In this document: piece by piece, positions 17,530-25,879 of the stretch | Position numbering within the stretch: the first letter of the stretch is position 1 | Layout: each line of letters opens with the position of its first letter | Assembly: GCF_024347215.1 (NCBI RefSeq) | Contig: NZ_AP025282.1 | Location: forward strand, 3,968,001-4,032,000 | DNA length: 64,000 nt | Direction: 5' to 3' | Source of the DNA: Aliamphritea ceti | Lineage (GTDB): Bacteria > Pseudomonadota > Gammaproteobacteria > Pseudomonadales > Balneatricaceae | Translations under genes and position numbers: made by a program | Notes under the pieces: generated by a model | Database searches by the model: none | What the model was told of the DNA's origin: nothing | What the model saw: only the letters and a program-made list of their open reading frames with translations

Positions 17530-18063
17530 TCAGCCATCAATACTCAGTAGCTGTGAACGGCCATCCCGGACGGCTACACAGAAATAGTGTTCTGCTTTTT
17601 CACAGTAGAGAGTTATCTCCCAGGGTTTATCAATTTCTCCACCCACAGGTACTGTAAAGCCATCAATAATGAAAAACCGTTGCCAGTCAGCGGGTAACTC
17701 TTCTTGAAACCAGGTTTGCCAGCCATGCCTAACACCTTCCTGAGCATAAGGAAGCAACAGACTGAGATTACCTAAAAACCGTTTACTAAAAGCGACTTCA
17801 GCATCCGAAGGCTCTGCACCGGACACCTGTTGATAGTTATCTTCGGCGGCCACACTCACCACACCATCAGCCAGCCCGGAGACAACATCCTGCTCGGCTT
17901 CCCAGCGAGTATGTTCACCCTGCGGCCAGAGAAATAAACGGGTGAAATATTCATGCTTGGCGTCAGTTATTTTTTTAGCAGTAGTATGTTGGTTATAAAC
18001 CGCCAAAATAAACCCCATCACCAGCGCTATCACTAACAAAATAACCAGAGAATCTGCATTCAT
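17530..18063 (-). CDS. Hypothetical single-pass membrane protein
   Basis: A 177-residue protein I cannot assign. Residues 5-24 (SLVILLVIALVMGFILAVYN) form one membrane segment; the remainder is soluble and moderately acidic, with Trp-rich patches (HGWQTWFQEELPADWQRFF) and a beta-rich end (WEITLYCEKAEHYFCVAVRD). GGAGT eight bases before ATG supports the start. It lies downstream of the amine-oxidase gene on the same strand, 130 bases away. Confidence 0.65.
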   Translation of the reverse strand: MNADSLVILLVIALVMGFILAVYNQHTTAKKITDAKHEYFTRLFLWPQGEHTRWEAEQDVVSGLADGVVSVAAEDNYQQVSGAEPSDAEVAFSKRFLGNLSLLLPYAQEGVRHGWQTWFQEELPADWQRFFIIDGFTVPVGGEIDKPWEITLYCEKAEHYFCVAVRDGRSQLLSIDG

Positions 18064-18193
18064 GTGCGTACTCCGTATAGATAAACGTCATCCCAGCTAT
18101 GACCTTTTTCTACACAGTAGCCCATCAACGCCCTCCCTGCAGAAGGCTAGCTACTCTCGACCACCCAAAAACACCAGTAAAAACGATAACTTA

Positions 18194-19300
18194 CTAAACC
18201 AACCCAAGTATTTTTAAGCGGCTCAAACCGGTATCAGCAGCCTCAAGAGCGCCTTCAATCAAACCGCCAGCATAGTGGGACATTTCCGTAGATATGAATA
18301 ACAGCCCCTGCTCAGACAGCCCTTCAAGATTCGCTGGCATGCTATATTGAGGATGCCCAGTCAGGTTCTCACGCCAGTCTTCAGACGTTGCAGAATATTT
18401 TTCAGCAGACCAATTCTGTAGCCAGACATTCACTGGTTTTGCCGCCATAGGGCCAAACAGTCTGGTTAACTGCTCCGTTACTTGTTGCCGCAATATCTGC
18501 GGGTCGGTATTACGGGGTAACTGCTGCATGAAACCAAACAACGCACCAGTTGTTGATCCAGCCAGTGTCGCATCATGAATTTCCTGTAGCGGACCCGTGC
18601 GGCTAATAGCATCTCCAGATAACTGCATATCACGCCAGAATGGCGTTTCGTATTCAGCAATTACTTTGGTAAACCGCCCCATCCAGGTCGGAATGCTTTG
18701 TAAACTCTGACGCACATATACTGGCAATGCAGGTTCAAAATGAATCACTTCATCAACTACCCTGGGCGGTACGGCCAATACAACGGCTTTTGCAGCGAGC
18801 TGAGTCTGTTCACTTTCGCTGTTGTTAAGCGTCAGTTGCCAGTTAAAACCACTATCACTGTTTGCTAATTGACGAATATTCCCAACAGCCTCCCCTGGCA
18901 TTAACTTGTCAGCATTAAGCTTACTAAGTAAAAAGCTGATCAGCCCTCCCATGCCTTGCTCAACGCGTAATGCACCTTCCATGGTGGAAAAGTTCAGGTG
19001 GCGTATCTGCCCTGCTTCTTCGAATACCAGATCACCCTGGCTGTACTGTGCATAACTCGTTAGACCCGCCGATTTAATAAGGCTTGCGATACGAGGCTGG
19101 CCTTGCCAGAACCACGAAGGTCCCAGATCATAACCCCGTAAGTGCTCAGCCGGATGATTAGCATCCGCACACAGAATCCTGCCGCCAAAACGCGAACGGG
19201 CCTCAATCAGACGATAATCAACACCAGCAGCTTCTAACTGAGACGCCAGATATAACCCACTGAGACCGCCGCCAATAATGGCAACATCTGTCAGAATCAT
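18194..19300 (-). CDS. FAD-dependent amine oxidase family protein
   Basis: A 368-residue flavoprotein of the monoamine-oxidase/protoporphyrinogen-oxidase superfamily. The dinucleotide-binding motif is at residues 6-34 (VAIIGGGLSGLYLASQLEAA, acidic Glu at 34 in LIEARSRFGGRI), and the C-terminal FAD contact motif is LLFISTEMSHYAGGLIEGAL near 340. It lacks a signal peptide. Its ATG overlaps the upstream cupin gene's stop by four bases, so the two are translationally coupled. The amine substrate is unknown; divergence from sigZ suggests a stress-related oxidation role (inference). Confidence 0.82.
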   Translation of the reverse strand: MILTDVAIIGGGLSGLYLASQLEAAGVDYRLIEARSRFGGRILCADANHPAEHLRGYDLGPSWFWQGQPRIASLIKSAGLTSYAQYSQGDLVFEEAGQIRHLNFSTMEGALRVEQGMGGLISFLLSKLNADKLMPGEAVGNIRQLANSDSGFNWQLTLNNSESEQTQLAAKAVVLAVPPRVVDEVIHFEPALPVYVRQSLQSIPTWMGRFTKVIAEYETPFWRDMQLSGDAISRTGPLQEIHDATLAGSTTGALFGFMQQLPRNTDPQILRQQVTEQLTRLFGPMAAKPVNVWLQNWSAEKYSATSEDWRENLTGHPQYSMPANLEGLSEQGLLFISTEMSHYAGGLIEGALEAADTGLSRLKILGLV

Positions 19301-20034
19301 TGACTGGCTTTCCGGGCTGCTTCCAAATGAATAAAGGCCGATGTCTGTAGAACGTCTTCAGTTAAATGGCCACGTTTAACCCAAAGTTTTGCACCATTGT
19401 CGCCAACAATTACCTGTGCATATTTTTCAGCAGGTAGACGCAGCCAGCCATTAGCCGTAAAACTGTAATCACTATCAGCTGTTTCTCCAGAATTCATCGT
19501 CAGGCAGCCCTCAACCACCAGCACTTCGATACCACCCCGATCCCCCAGTTCAAAACTAACACCCGGTTCACAGGTTTCTAGCTGAACTCTTTCCCTGCCA
19601 TCTTCATATAAAGGTGTAACGGCTACTCCATTACGAACCGGGTCAGGCAAACAACCAATCTTGTGGGTGTTAATCCGTGCAAAAGTCCGGTCCGATAAGT
19701 CAAACTGACCCAGTTTGACAAAAATCACACAGCCTTGTGCTGCTCCGGGCGTATGGCTGGATGTTGGTGGATTTCGCACATAAGTCCCCGGTGGGTAATC
19801 ACCGTGTTCATCCTGAAACACACCTTCTAAAACCAGAAACTCTTCACCACCATGATGAATATGCGGCGAAAACTTACTGCCTGGCGCATAACGTACAATC
19901 GAAGTTGCCCGTGCTCCATCATGCCCCAAACGATCCAGCATACAGCGATCAACACCTTGCATCGGTGAAGCGACCCAGTCTGTATCAACAGGTTTGGCAC
20001 TGGCGGGAAGCGTAAAGTCCGCATTTAGCTGCAT
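19297..20034 (-). CDS. ChrR-like/double-cupin protein
   Basis: A 245-residue protein with two cupin barrels. The first carries metal-ligand residues in HIHHGGEEFLVLEGVFQDEH and the ChrR-type PPGTYVRNPPTSSHTP; the second (about 165-225) resembles it weakly and has lost the His pair. It looks like ChrR C-terminal/dihydroxyacetophenone dioxygenase-type cupins. No ChrR-type zinc-binding anti-sigma N-terminus is visible, so it is more likely an enzyme than an anti-sigma factor. It is coupled to the amine-oxidase gene and divergent from sigZ across a spacer with GTACT/AGTAC repeats. AGGA upstream supports the start. Confidence 0.75.
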   Translation of the reverse strand: MQLNADFTLPASAKPVDTDWVASPMQGVDRCMLDRLGHDGARATSIVRYAPGSKFSPHIHHGGEEFLVLEGVFQDEHGDYPPGTYVRNPPTSSHTPGAAQGCVIFVKLGQFDLSDRTFARINTHKIGCLPDPVRNGVAVTPLYEDGRERVQLETCEPGVSFELGDRGGIEVLVVEGCLTMNSGETADSDYSFTANGWLRLPAEKYAQVIVGDNGAKLWVKRGHLTEDVLQTSAFIHLEAARKASQ

Positions 20035-20096
20035 TCAGGTATCCTCAAATATTATCTGCCAATATCCTAGCCTTTATCGGCCAGACCGATAAGTAA

Positions 20097-20128
20097 GTAC
20101 TAATCAGTACTCAGGTACTTTTCAGTAC
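20097..20128. promoter_or_regulatory. Two copies of GTACT-N4-AGTAC in the divergent cupin/sigZ spacer
   Basis: GTACTAATCAGTAC at 20097-20110 and GTACTTTTCAGTAC at 20115-20128 are each near-palindromic and form an 18-bp direct repeat. Their position 63-94 bases before the cupin start and about 150 before sigZ fits an operator for one or both genes. The binding protein is unknown. Confidence 0.5.
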
Positions 20129-20279
20129 ATCTTACTGAAAATAAAGTGTTTTATATTTTTTATAATTATTTACATCTGAGCATCGTCTTTTTCAAAACTA
20201 ATTCGTCTTTATACAACTAGTCTGAAATAATTTAACCGGGTAGCCGCGATACTTCGCGAACAAACATCAGGATTTGCGT

Positions 20280-20849
20280 ATGAATATAGAAACTGTCTGG
20301 GCCGAGTATCAGGCCAGCCTGAAAGCCTTCCTTTATTCACGGATAAATGATCCGGCTGATGCCGATGATCTCCTGCAAGATATTTTGATCAAGAGTTACC
20401 AAAACCTCAGCGCTTTACAGTCACAAGGCAGTATTAAAGGCTGGCTGTTCCAGATTGCTAATCATAGCCTGATTGATTTCTATCGCCGAAAAGGTACCCG
20501 TAAAGAATTTAATACCGATTCTTCTGATCTGGAAAGTTTTCTGGAAACTCTCCAGGAAAAACAAGACAGTCATCCTGATCAGCCAACGCTGGTGGACTGT
20601 ATTGAGCCTTTTATTAACGCACTGCCAGAAGAAAATGCAGCACTGCTCATGGCCATCGACATCCACGGACACTCTCAAAAAGAACACGCGGCACAACTTG
20701 GTATTGCTTATTCCACACTGAAATCCCGGGTACAGAAATCCCGTACGCTGTTACGTGGTCTGTTTGAAGACTGTTGTCATCTGAACCTTGACCAGCAGGG
20801 TAATATCATGGAGTTCACCCCAAAAGGCACACATTGTAAAAAGTGTTAA
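20280..20849 (+). CDS. sigZ: ECF RNA polymerase sigma factor SigZ
   Basis: A 189-residue extracytoplasmic-function sigma factor. Region 2 spans about residues 10-75 (INDPADADDLLQDILIKSYQ, then GWLFQIANHSLIDFYRRK) and region 4 about 105-160 (LPEENAALLMAIDIHGHSQK, then a helix-turn-helix). The C-terminal tail DCCHLNL...THCKKC with four Cys and His residues is typical of the SigZ subfamily and could sense metal or redox state directly, as no anti-sigma gene is adjacent. TTG two codons earlier is in frame, but ATG 20280 with AGGA is preferred. The downstream GST has its own ECF-like promoter. Confidence 0.9.
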   Translation: MNIETVWAEYQASLKAFLYSRINDPADADDLLQDILIKSYQNLSALQSQGSIKGWLFQIANHSLIDFYRRKGTRKEFNTDSSDLESFLETLQEKQDSHPDQPTLVDCIEPFINALPEENAALLMAIDIHGHSQKEHAAQLGIAYSTLKSRVQKSRTLLRGLFEDCCHLNLDQQGNIMEFTPKGTHCKKC

Positions 20850-20863
20850 AGCCCATTTCTGTC

Positions 20864-20887
20864 GAACTTTTTATATTGAATTTCGTC
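20864..20887 (+). promoter_or_regulatory. ECF-type promoter before the GST gene
   Basis: GAAC at 20864-20867, a 16-base spacer and CGTC at 20884-20887 match the general -35/-10 pattern of ECF sigma promoters. TTCGTCTTT at 20882-20890 also occurs before sigZ (20202-20210), and CATCGTCTTT at 20181-20190. Control by SigZ is likely but inferred. Confidence 0.5.
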
Positions 20888-20944
20888 TTTTTTTCAACCT
20901 GCCCGTCTTAACAGGCAAATTCATTCAAGACGGAATTCATCAAA

Positions 20945-21685
20945 ATGATCAAAATTGTCAGCTTCAAAATCTGCCCATTCGTTCAGCGCGTCACCGGTTT
21001 ACTGGAAGCAAAGAATGTTCCCTATGAACTGGAATACATCAGCCTGAAAGACAAACCGGAATGGTTTCTGGAACTGTCTCCTACCGGCCAGGTACCAATT
21101 CTGATCACCGAATCAGGTCAAGCCCTGTTCGAGTCAGATGCAATTATCGAATACATCGACGAAATCTTTGCACCAATTGAAACAGATCTTTCTCCTGAAG
21201 ATCGCGCCTTTGACCGCGCCTGGAGTTATCAGGCCAGCAAACATTATCTGGTTCAGTGCAGCACCATGCGCAGCGGCGATAAAGAAATTCTCACTGAGCG
21301 TACCGAAAAGCTGGGGAAAGCCTTCGCCAAGGCAGAAAAACAGCTGACTAGCGGTACTTTTACCAATAATTCTTCTGAGGGCTCCTTTTTTAAAGGTGAA
21401 CAGTTAAGCAATATTGATATTGCCTGGTTACCACTACTGCACCGTGCTGAGATTATTCAGCGGCATACCGGATATAATCTGCTAAAAGGTTTTCCAAACG
21501 TGCAGGCATGGCAAACAGCGGTTATGAAAACAGGCTTAGCAGAGGCTTCTGTAGCTAAGGATTTTGAGCCTGCATTTACCGATTTCTATCTGTCCGAGCA
21601 GACCTGGCTCGGTAATCAGGAAAAATGCGCACCTGAGGGAAGCAACAACGCCGACAGCGCCTGTGCCAGCGGTACTTGTTGTTAA
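20945..21685 (+). CDS. Glutathione S-transferase with Cys-rich C-terminal tail
   Basis: A 246-residue GST-fold protein. The N-terminal thioredoxin-like domain opens with KICPFVQRVTGLLEAKNVPY, an omega/GSTO-like motif with an active-site Cys in CPF, and keeps the ELSPTGQVPIL cis-Pro loop and FESDAIIEYIDE. The helical domain follows. The last 20 residues, rich in Asn and Ser, end in CASGTCC, a tail outside the GST fold that could be redox- or metal-sensitive. It follows sigZ by 95 bases behind an ECF-like promoter and precedes a strong terminator. Glutathione-dependent reductase or lyase activity is inferred from the CPF motif. Confidence 0.85.
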   Translation: MIKIVSFKICPFVQRVTGLLEAKNVPYELEYISLKDKPEWFLELSPTGQVPILITESGQALFESDAIIEYIDEIFAPIETDLSPEDRAFDRAWSYQASKHYLVQCSTMRSGDKEILTERTEKLGKAFAKAEKQLTSGTFTNNSSEGSFFKGEQLSNIDIAWLPLLHRAEIIQRHTGYNLLKGFPNVQAWQTAVMKTGLAEASVAKDFEPAFTDFYLSEQTWLGNQEKCAPEGSNNADSACASGTCC

Positions 21686-21734
21686 GCCCTTTCAATTAAG
21701 CACTCACTGTTAAGTTCTTACCTACCTGACACAA

Positions 21735-21761
21735 AAAACCACCTCAACTGAGGTGGTTTTT
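21735..21761 (+). terminator. Rho-independent terminator after the GST gene
   Basis: ACCACCTC-AACT-GAGGTGGT followed by five T and preceded by six A makes a strong, possibly bidirectional terminator 50 bases past the GST stop. Confidence 0.85.
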
Positions 21762-21787
21762 GATTGTCCGCACAAATCAGCGAAAGG

Positions 21788-21949
21788 CATCAACCGATAC
21801 AGTCCGGCTGTTGCTCCGGCTGTGCCTGTTTGAACGCCGGTTGCCGGTTACAATGTTTCCAAACCGACTCTATCAACGGAAATGCACGCAAATCACATTC
21901 AAACCGCTTCGCGTTATATACCTGAGGTATCAGGCAAATATCCACCAGC
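21788..21949 (-). pseudogene. Duplicated 3' fragment of maiA
   Basis: These 162 bases match 22981-23142, the last 53 codons of maiA, with only two mismatches (21856 and one in the GCACGCAAATC/GCACTCAAATC segment). The copy begins two bases beyond the maiA stop and ends at CCACCAGC; beyond this the sequences diverge. It has no start codon and lies directly behind the GST terminator. It is a recent partial duplication that brackets the 1.03-kb segment 21950-22980. An open frame on the plus strand over it is a shadow. Confidence 0.88.
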
Positions 21950-21982
21950 TTCCCTAACTCGCGACAGCTAACACTACATGCT

Positions 21983-22159
21983 CTAGTAATTTATGCAGTG
22001 ACTGCGATATAGTTCAGCCTGATGGGTAATCGGAGTACCCGTATTATAGTCTGTGATTTCAACTGACCTTCGAAACGTAGGCAGTTCAGACGGGTATTCA
22101 GGATGAACGCCATCATTCCTTTTCTTCCCCTCGCTGAATCTATTCCTACACGAAATTAG
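21983..22159 (-). pseudogene. Possible remnant of an unknown gene
   Basis: The minus strand is open from 22159 to a TAG at 21983-21985 with protein-like composition (VHPEYPSELPTFRRSVEIT, DYNTGTPITHQAELYRS) but no start codon. It faintly resembles short hypothetical proteins of mobile elements, from memory only. It lies inside the segment bracketed by the maiA duplication; the rest of 21950-22394 shows no gene. Confidence 0.3.
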
Positions 22160-22394
22160 TCATAGAAATTTTATAATTACGGCAAATTCAATATCTAGCA
22201 TTACATACTTATCAATTTAAGATTTACTTTGTCATGTAACAAAACTTGCAGGTATTCACTCAAAGTGAGTTACGTGTCACATGATGAATTTATTCAATAA
22301 ACAAGCTACGAATTTAGAAGTGACTAACACAAGCAGGTAGCAGGCCTCCCCTCTCTGCTGAAAGAGTTACAATATTTACCTTAAGGAAATCCTC

Positions 22395-22829
22395 ATGAAA
22401 AAAACTGTACTGTTTATACTTTTAGCAACCACTTCAATGTTTTCTGTTGCACGAGATGATATTGCGGATTATTCGGTAGCAGAAGCAATGTCAGTTAAAA
22501 AAATATCATCTGCAGTCGGAAGTGATGTGAGTTTCTTCTTTGCAGGTCAGAAGCATCCGAAAGTTGCAAAATCATTAGGCGAATATCAAAGCAACAAAAA
22601 AACTAATGCTTTCGCAAAAAGCGATAAAGAGGCATGTCAATGGGCGTTCGCCTCGGCAATGAAATCTTTTCGGGAGCGAGCAATTAAAGAAGGTGGAGAC
22701 GCCGTAATTAATATTCGTTCAAACTATAGAAATAACATGACATCCAGCAGTAGCACTTTCAAATGCGGTGCTGGTGCAATAATGGCCGGTGTTACTCTTG
22801 TTGGTGACGTTGTTAAGCTGAAAAAATAA
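22395..22829 (+). CDS. Small exported protein of a conserved family often misnamed excinuclease subunit
   Basis: A 144-residue protein with a signal peptide (KKTVLFILLATTSMFSVA, cleavage near 20). The mature part has a well-conserved core: DVSFFFAGQKHPKV, YQSNKKTNAFAKSDKEACQW, ERAIKEGGDAVINIRSNYRN and a terminal FKCGAGAIMAGVTLVGDVVKL. Two Cys residues (EACQW and FKCGAG) could form a disulfide. I recognise the pattern from marine gammaproteobacterial proteins commonly labelled excinuclease ATPase subunit, a name the sequence does not support. AAGGAA supports the start. Function unknown; it sits in the segment bracketed by the maiA duplication. Confidence 0.72.
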   Translation: MKKTVLFILLATTSMFSVARDDIADYSVAEAMSVKKISSAVGSDVSFFFAGQKHPKVAKSLGEYQSNKKTNAFAKSDKEACQWAFASAMKSFRERAIKEGGDAVINIRSNYRNNMTSSSSTFKCGAGAIMAGVTLVGDVVKLKK

Positions 22830-22982
22830 ATCTAAAAACACTTGAACAGAAAAATGGTTGGCTATCATTTCATGAATGATAACCAACCATACTAGTCTTA
22901 AAAGATAATTATATTTTTATTGTGCAATGTAAATGCTTTCTAATTTTGCTGTCATAGAAGGGATATCGATTAACTTCAATCA

Positions 22983-23627
22983 TCAACCGATACAGTCCGG
23001 CTGTTGCTCCGGCTGTGCCTGTTTGAACGCCGGTTGCCGGTTACAATGCTTCCAAACCGACTCTATCAACGGAAATGCACTCAAATCACATTCAAACCGC
23101 TTCGCGTTATATACCTGAGGTATCAGGCAAATATCCACCAGCGTCACTGAATCACCAAAACAAAACTTCCCTTCAGAACCACTGTCTTCAAGGCTTTTTT
23201 CCAGTGCAGTGAAACCAACATCTATCCAGTGCCGATACCACTTCATCTTATCTTTGTCAGATAACCCCAGATCATTTTGCAGGTACTTCAATACCCGCAA
23301 ATTATTCAGCGGATGCAGATCAACCGCAATCTGCTGAGCCAGACTTCTGACCCGGGCTCTAGCCTGAGAATCAATCGGTAACAAAGGAGCTGCCGGATAA
23401 ACATCCTCCAGATACTCAATAATGGCCAGCGACTGGGTTAACAAATGCTGATCCGTTTGAAGTGCAGGTACTAAGCCTTGCGGATTCAACTCCAGATAAG
23501 TCTGGTCCTGCTGTTCTGACGTTAGTAAATTAACCGGAATTTGTGCCCACTGCAGCCCTTTATATGCCAGTGCAATGCGCACCCGATACGCAGCAGATGA
23601 TCGGTAATAACTATAGAGTTCTAGCAT
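22983..23627 (-). CDS. maiA: Maleylacetoacetate isomerase
   Basis: Zeta-class GST of 214 residues that isomerises maleylacetoacetate to fumarylacetoacetate with glutathione, the penultimate step of tyrosine breakdown. The signature SYYRSSAAYRVRIAL (zeta SSCSWRVR-like motif) is at residues 6-20, and LNPQGLVPAL and the C-terminal VYNAKRFECDLSAFPLIESV are typical. AGGAG six bases before ATG supports the start, which overlaps the aminotransferase stop by seven bases. It is the last gene of the hppD-to-maiA operon. Its 3' 162 bases are duplicated at 21788-21949. Confidence 0.93.
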   Translation of the reverse strand: MLELYSYYRSSAAYRVRIALAYKGLQWAQIPVNLLTSEQQDQTYLELNPQGLVPALQTDQHLLTQSLAIIEYLEDVYPAAPLLPIDSQARARVRSLAQQIAVDLHPLNNLRVLKYLQNDLGLSDKDKMKWYRHWIDVGFTALEKSLEDSGSEGKFCFGDSVTLVDICLIPQVYNAKRFECDLSAFPLIESVWKHCNRQPAFKQAQPEQQPDCIG

Positions 23628-24895
23628 GCTAACTCCTGATAATCAGAGGCCTCCAGTGTCTCGACCGTTGCAGCAATACTGGCAACAATTGTTGGCAAGT
23701 TAGCCTCATTAAAGCCTGACAAATTCACCCGACCGTTACTGACAATATAGACACCGTATATTTTTTGCAGATGCTTAATCTCCGCCAGAGTTAACGGAAA
23801 CAGCGCAAACATGCCCTGACCATCATGTAAAAACTGCCAGTTTTTTTGTGGTACAGCTTGCCTCAGTGCACTGCATAATTGTTCACGCACCCACTGTAGC
23901 CGGATATAAATACTGTCCAGCTCCTGCTGCCAAATACCCCGTAAATCTGCATCCTGCAGAATCCGCCTTACCAGCATTGCACCATGGGCCGGAGGCGTAA
24001 AATAATGCCGTGTCGCCAGCTGCATCCACTGCTGCATCAGTATCTTTTGTAACGATTCGTTCTGCGCCAGCGCCGCCACCATTCCGGTTCGGTCCCGGTA
24101 CAGGCCGAAGTTCTTCGAGCAGGTGTAACACAACAACAATTCAGGCATCGCCTGCGCCATAATTCGCAGACCTTCAGCATCTTGTTCCAGTCCGTTGCCC
24201 AAGCCATGATAGGCCATATCAATAATTGGCAAGAGCTGACGCTGTTTACAAAACGCCGCCAGGCTGTGCCACTCATCAGCCGATAAATCCAACCCTGTCG
24301 GATTATGGCAACTAGCCTGCAGCAGTATCGCATCGCCCGGTTTGGCTGCCTGTAAAGACTCCAGCATAGTCGCAAAGCCCTGCCGCCCTGCCTGAGCATC
24401 GTAATACACGTAAGTCCCCTGCTTAGCACCAGCAGCTTCCGCAATCGGCCGATGCACTTGCCAGGTTGTATCACTTAACCACAAACACAGGTCAGGGTTA
24501 GTCTGCACCAACAACTCGAACGCTAACCGCAATGCGCCTACGCCACCTGGCGTTTGTGCACAGGCCAGCCGTGATCTTAGCGAGTCAGCTAATGATTTAC
24601 CCAGAGCAAGTTCTGTCACAGCCGAGCAAAACTCCTGATCACCAAGCGGCCCGATATAGGCTTTGTCGGCTTCGGTATCTACCCGCCACTGTTCCGCCGC
24701 TTTAACCGCCCGAAAAACGGGGGACTGATTCAGCGAATCCCGGTACACACCGATTCCCAGATCAACTTTATTGTCACGCTCATCCTGCCGGTAGGTTTGC
24801 AGTAAAGCGAAGATAGGATCTTCCTCACCCCTGACGTCGGCCGTGCCCAACAGAGGTTCATCAGACCCCAGTTGCTGCGCATTATGGAGCAACAT
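23621..24895 (-). CDS. Aromatic amino acid aminotransferase (class I, TyrB/AspC type)
   Basis: PLP-dependent transaminase of 424 residues that would convert tyrosine (and phenylalanine) to the 2-oxo acid feeding HppD. Class-I alpha features are VDLGIGVYRD near 45, TPGGVGALRL near 113, ASCHNPTGLDL near 195 and the PLP lysine in CYTCSKNFGLYRDRTG near 262. It is about 25 residues longer than E. coli TyrB at the N-terminus (LLHNAQQLGSDEPLL); a shorter start is possible. Its start overlaps the fahA end by 14 bases. Substrate is inferred from the operon. Confidence 0.88.
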   Translation of the reverse strand: MLLHNAQQLGSDEPLLGTADVRGEEDPIFALLQTYRQDERDNKVDLGIGVYRDSLNQSPVFRAVKAAEQWRVDTEADKAYIGPLGDQEFCSAVTELALGKSLADSLRSRLACAQTPGGVGALRLAFELLVQTNPDLCLWLSDTTWQVHRPIAEAAGAKQGTYVYYDAQAGRQGFATMLESLQAAKPGDAILLQASCHNPTGLDLSADEWHSLAAFCKQRQLLPIIDMAYHGLGNGLEQDAEGLRIMAQAMPELLLCYTCSKNFGLYRDRTGMVAALAQNESLQKILMQQWMQLATRHYFTPPAHGAMLVRRILQDADLRGIWQQELDSIYIRLQWVREQLCSALRQAVPQKNWQFLHDGQGMFALFPLTLAEIKHLQKIYGVYIVSNGRVNLSGFNEANLPTIVASIAATVETLEASDYQELAC

Positions 24896-25865
24896 AACGG
24901 CTTACCTGCTGATCAATTTCACCAAATATTGAGTTACCTTCAGCATCGTGCATATCAATCTGAACCCGGTCTCCGAACTTCATAAACTCAGTTGCAGGCT
25001 TACCCTCAGCAATAATTTCCAACATCCGTACTTCAGCCAGACAGCAGGAACCACTGGAGCGATCTACATTGGAGACAGTGCCTGAACCGATAATAGTGCC
25101 TGCAGCTAGCGGCCGGCTTTTTGCAGCATGAGCAATCAGTTGCCCGAAGTCGAACGTCATATCCACACCAGCATTCGGCTCACCGATCAATTCACCGTTC
25201 AGTACTGCTTTCAGAGGCAAGTGCAGCTTACCCGACTGCCAGGCGTCACCCAGCATATCTGGCGTAACAGCCACCGGTGAAAATGCGCTGGAAGGCTTGG
25301 ACTGATAAAAACCAAAGCCTTTGGCCAACTCACCAGGAATCAGATTACGTAGGGAAACATCATTCACCAGCATTACCAGCTGTATGTGTTGCAGCGCCGC
25401 TTGCGGCGATACACCCATAGGGACATCATCCAGCACCACAGCGACTTCAGCTTCAAAATCGATTCCCCAGGCTTCATCAGCTACTTCAATATCATCACGC
25501 GGACCGATGAATGCATCTGAACCACCCTGATACATCAGCGGGTCAACCCAAAAGCTATCCGGTATTTCTGCATTACGTGCTTTGCGTACTAGTTCCACAT
25601 GGTTCACATATGCAGAACCATCTGCCCAGTGAAAAGCACGTGGTAAAGGCGAGGCGCAGATCTCAGGCTGAAATGCCTCACCCTGAATATCACCACTTTC
25701 CAACGCCGCAAATGTAGCTGCCAACTGAGGTGCACAATCACTCCAGTGATCAAGCGCAGATTGAAGAGTTACCGCAATTTCAGGCACCGCCACACAGCGA
25801 TCCATCTGGGTATTAACCACTACCAGACGACCGTCGCGTCCACCCTTTAAAGAAGCCAGTTTCAT
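24882..25865 (-). CDS. fahA: Fumarylacetoacetase family hydrolase
   Basis: Cleaves fumarylacetoacetate to fumarate and acetoacetate, the last step of tyrosine catabolism. The 327-residue protein has the FAH domain from about residue 70 to the end: IDFEAEVAVVLDD supplies metal-binding Glu and Asp residues, VNDVSLRNLIPGELAKGFGF the conserved metal loop, and GTIIGSGTVSN the active-site turn. ATG at 25865 has a weak GAGA site. It lies between the VOC gene and the aminotransferase in a tight operon. Confidence 0.9.
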   Translation of the reverse strand: MKLASLKGGRDGRLVVVNTQMDRCVAVPEIAVTLQSALDHWSDCAPQLAATFAALESGDIQGEAFQPEICASPLPRAFHWADGSAYVNHVELVRKARNAEIPDSFWVDPLMYQGGSDAFIGPRDDIEVADEAWGIDFEAEVAVVLDDVPMGVSPQAALQHIQLVMLVNDVSLRNLIPGELAKGFGFYQSKPSSAFSPVAVTPDMLGDAWQSGKLHLPLKAVLNGELIGEPNAGVDMTFDFGQLIAHAAKSRPLAAGTIIGSGTVSNVDRSSGSCCLAEVRMLEIIAEGKPATEFMKFGDRVQIDMHDAEGNSIFGEIDQQVSRYVAP

Positions 25866-25879
25866 AGTTTTTCTCGTTG

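Noticed and set aside
19297..20034. ChrR anti-sigma factor for the adjacent sigma factor
   Set aside because: No zinc-binding anti-sigma N-terminal domain is visible; the protein is two cupin modules, so an enzyme is more likely.
21760..21957. A 65-codon plus-strand frame after the GST terminator
   Set aside because: It is the antisense reading of the duplicated maiA fragment.
22395..22829. Excinuclease ATPase subunit
   Set aside because: The protein is only 144 residues, exported, and lacks any UvrA ATPase motif; the name is a known mislabel.
22983..23142. Integrase attachment site at maiA
   Set aside because: A 162-bp near-identity is longer than typical att cores and no integrase gene is present; homologous integration or tandem duplication fits better.
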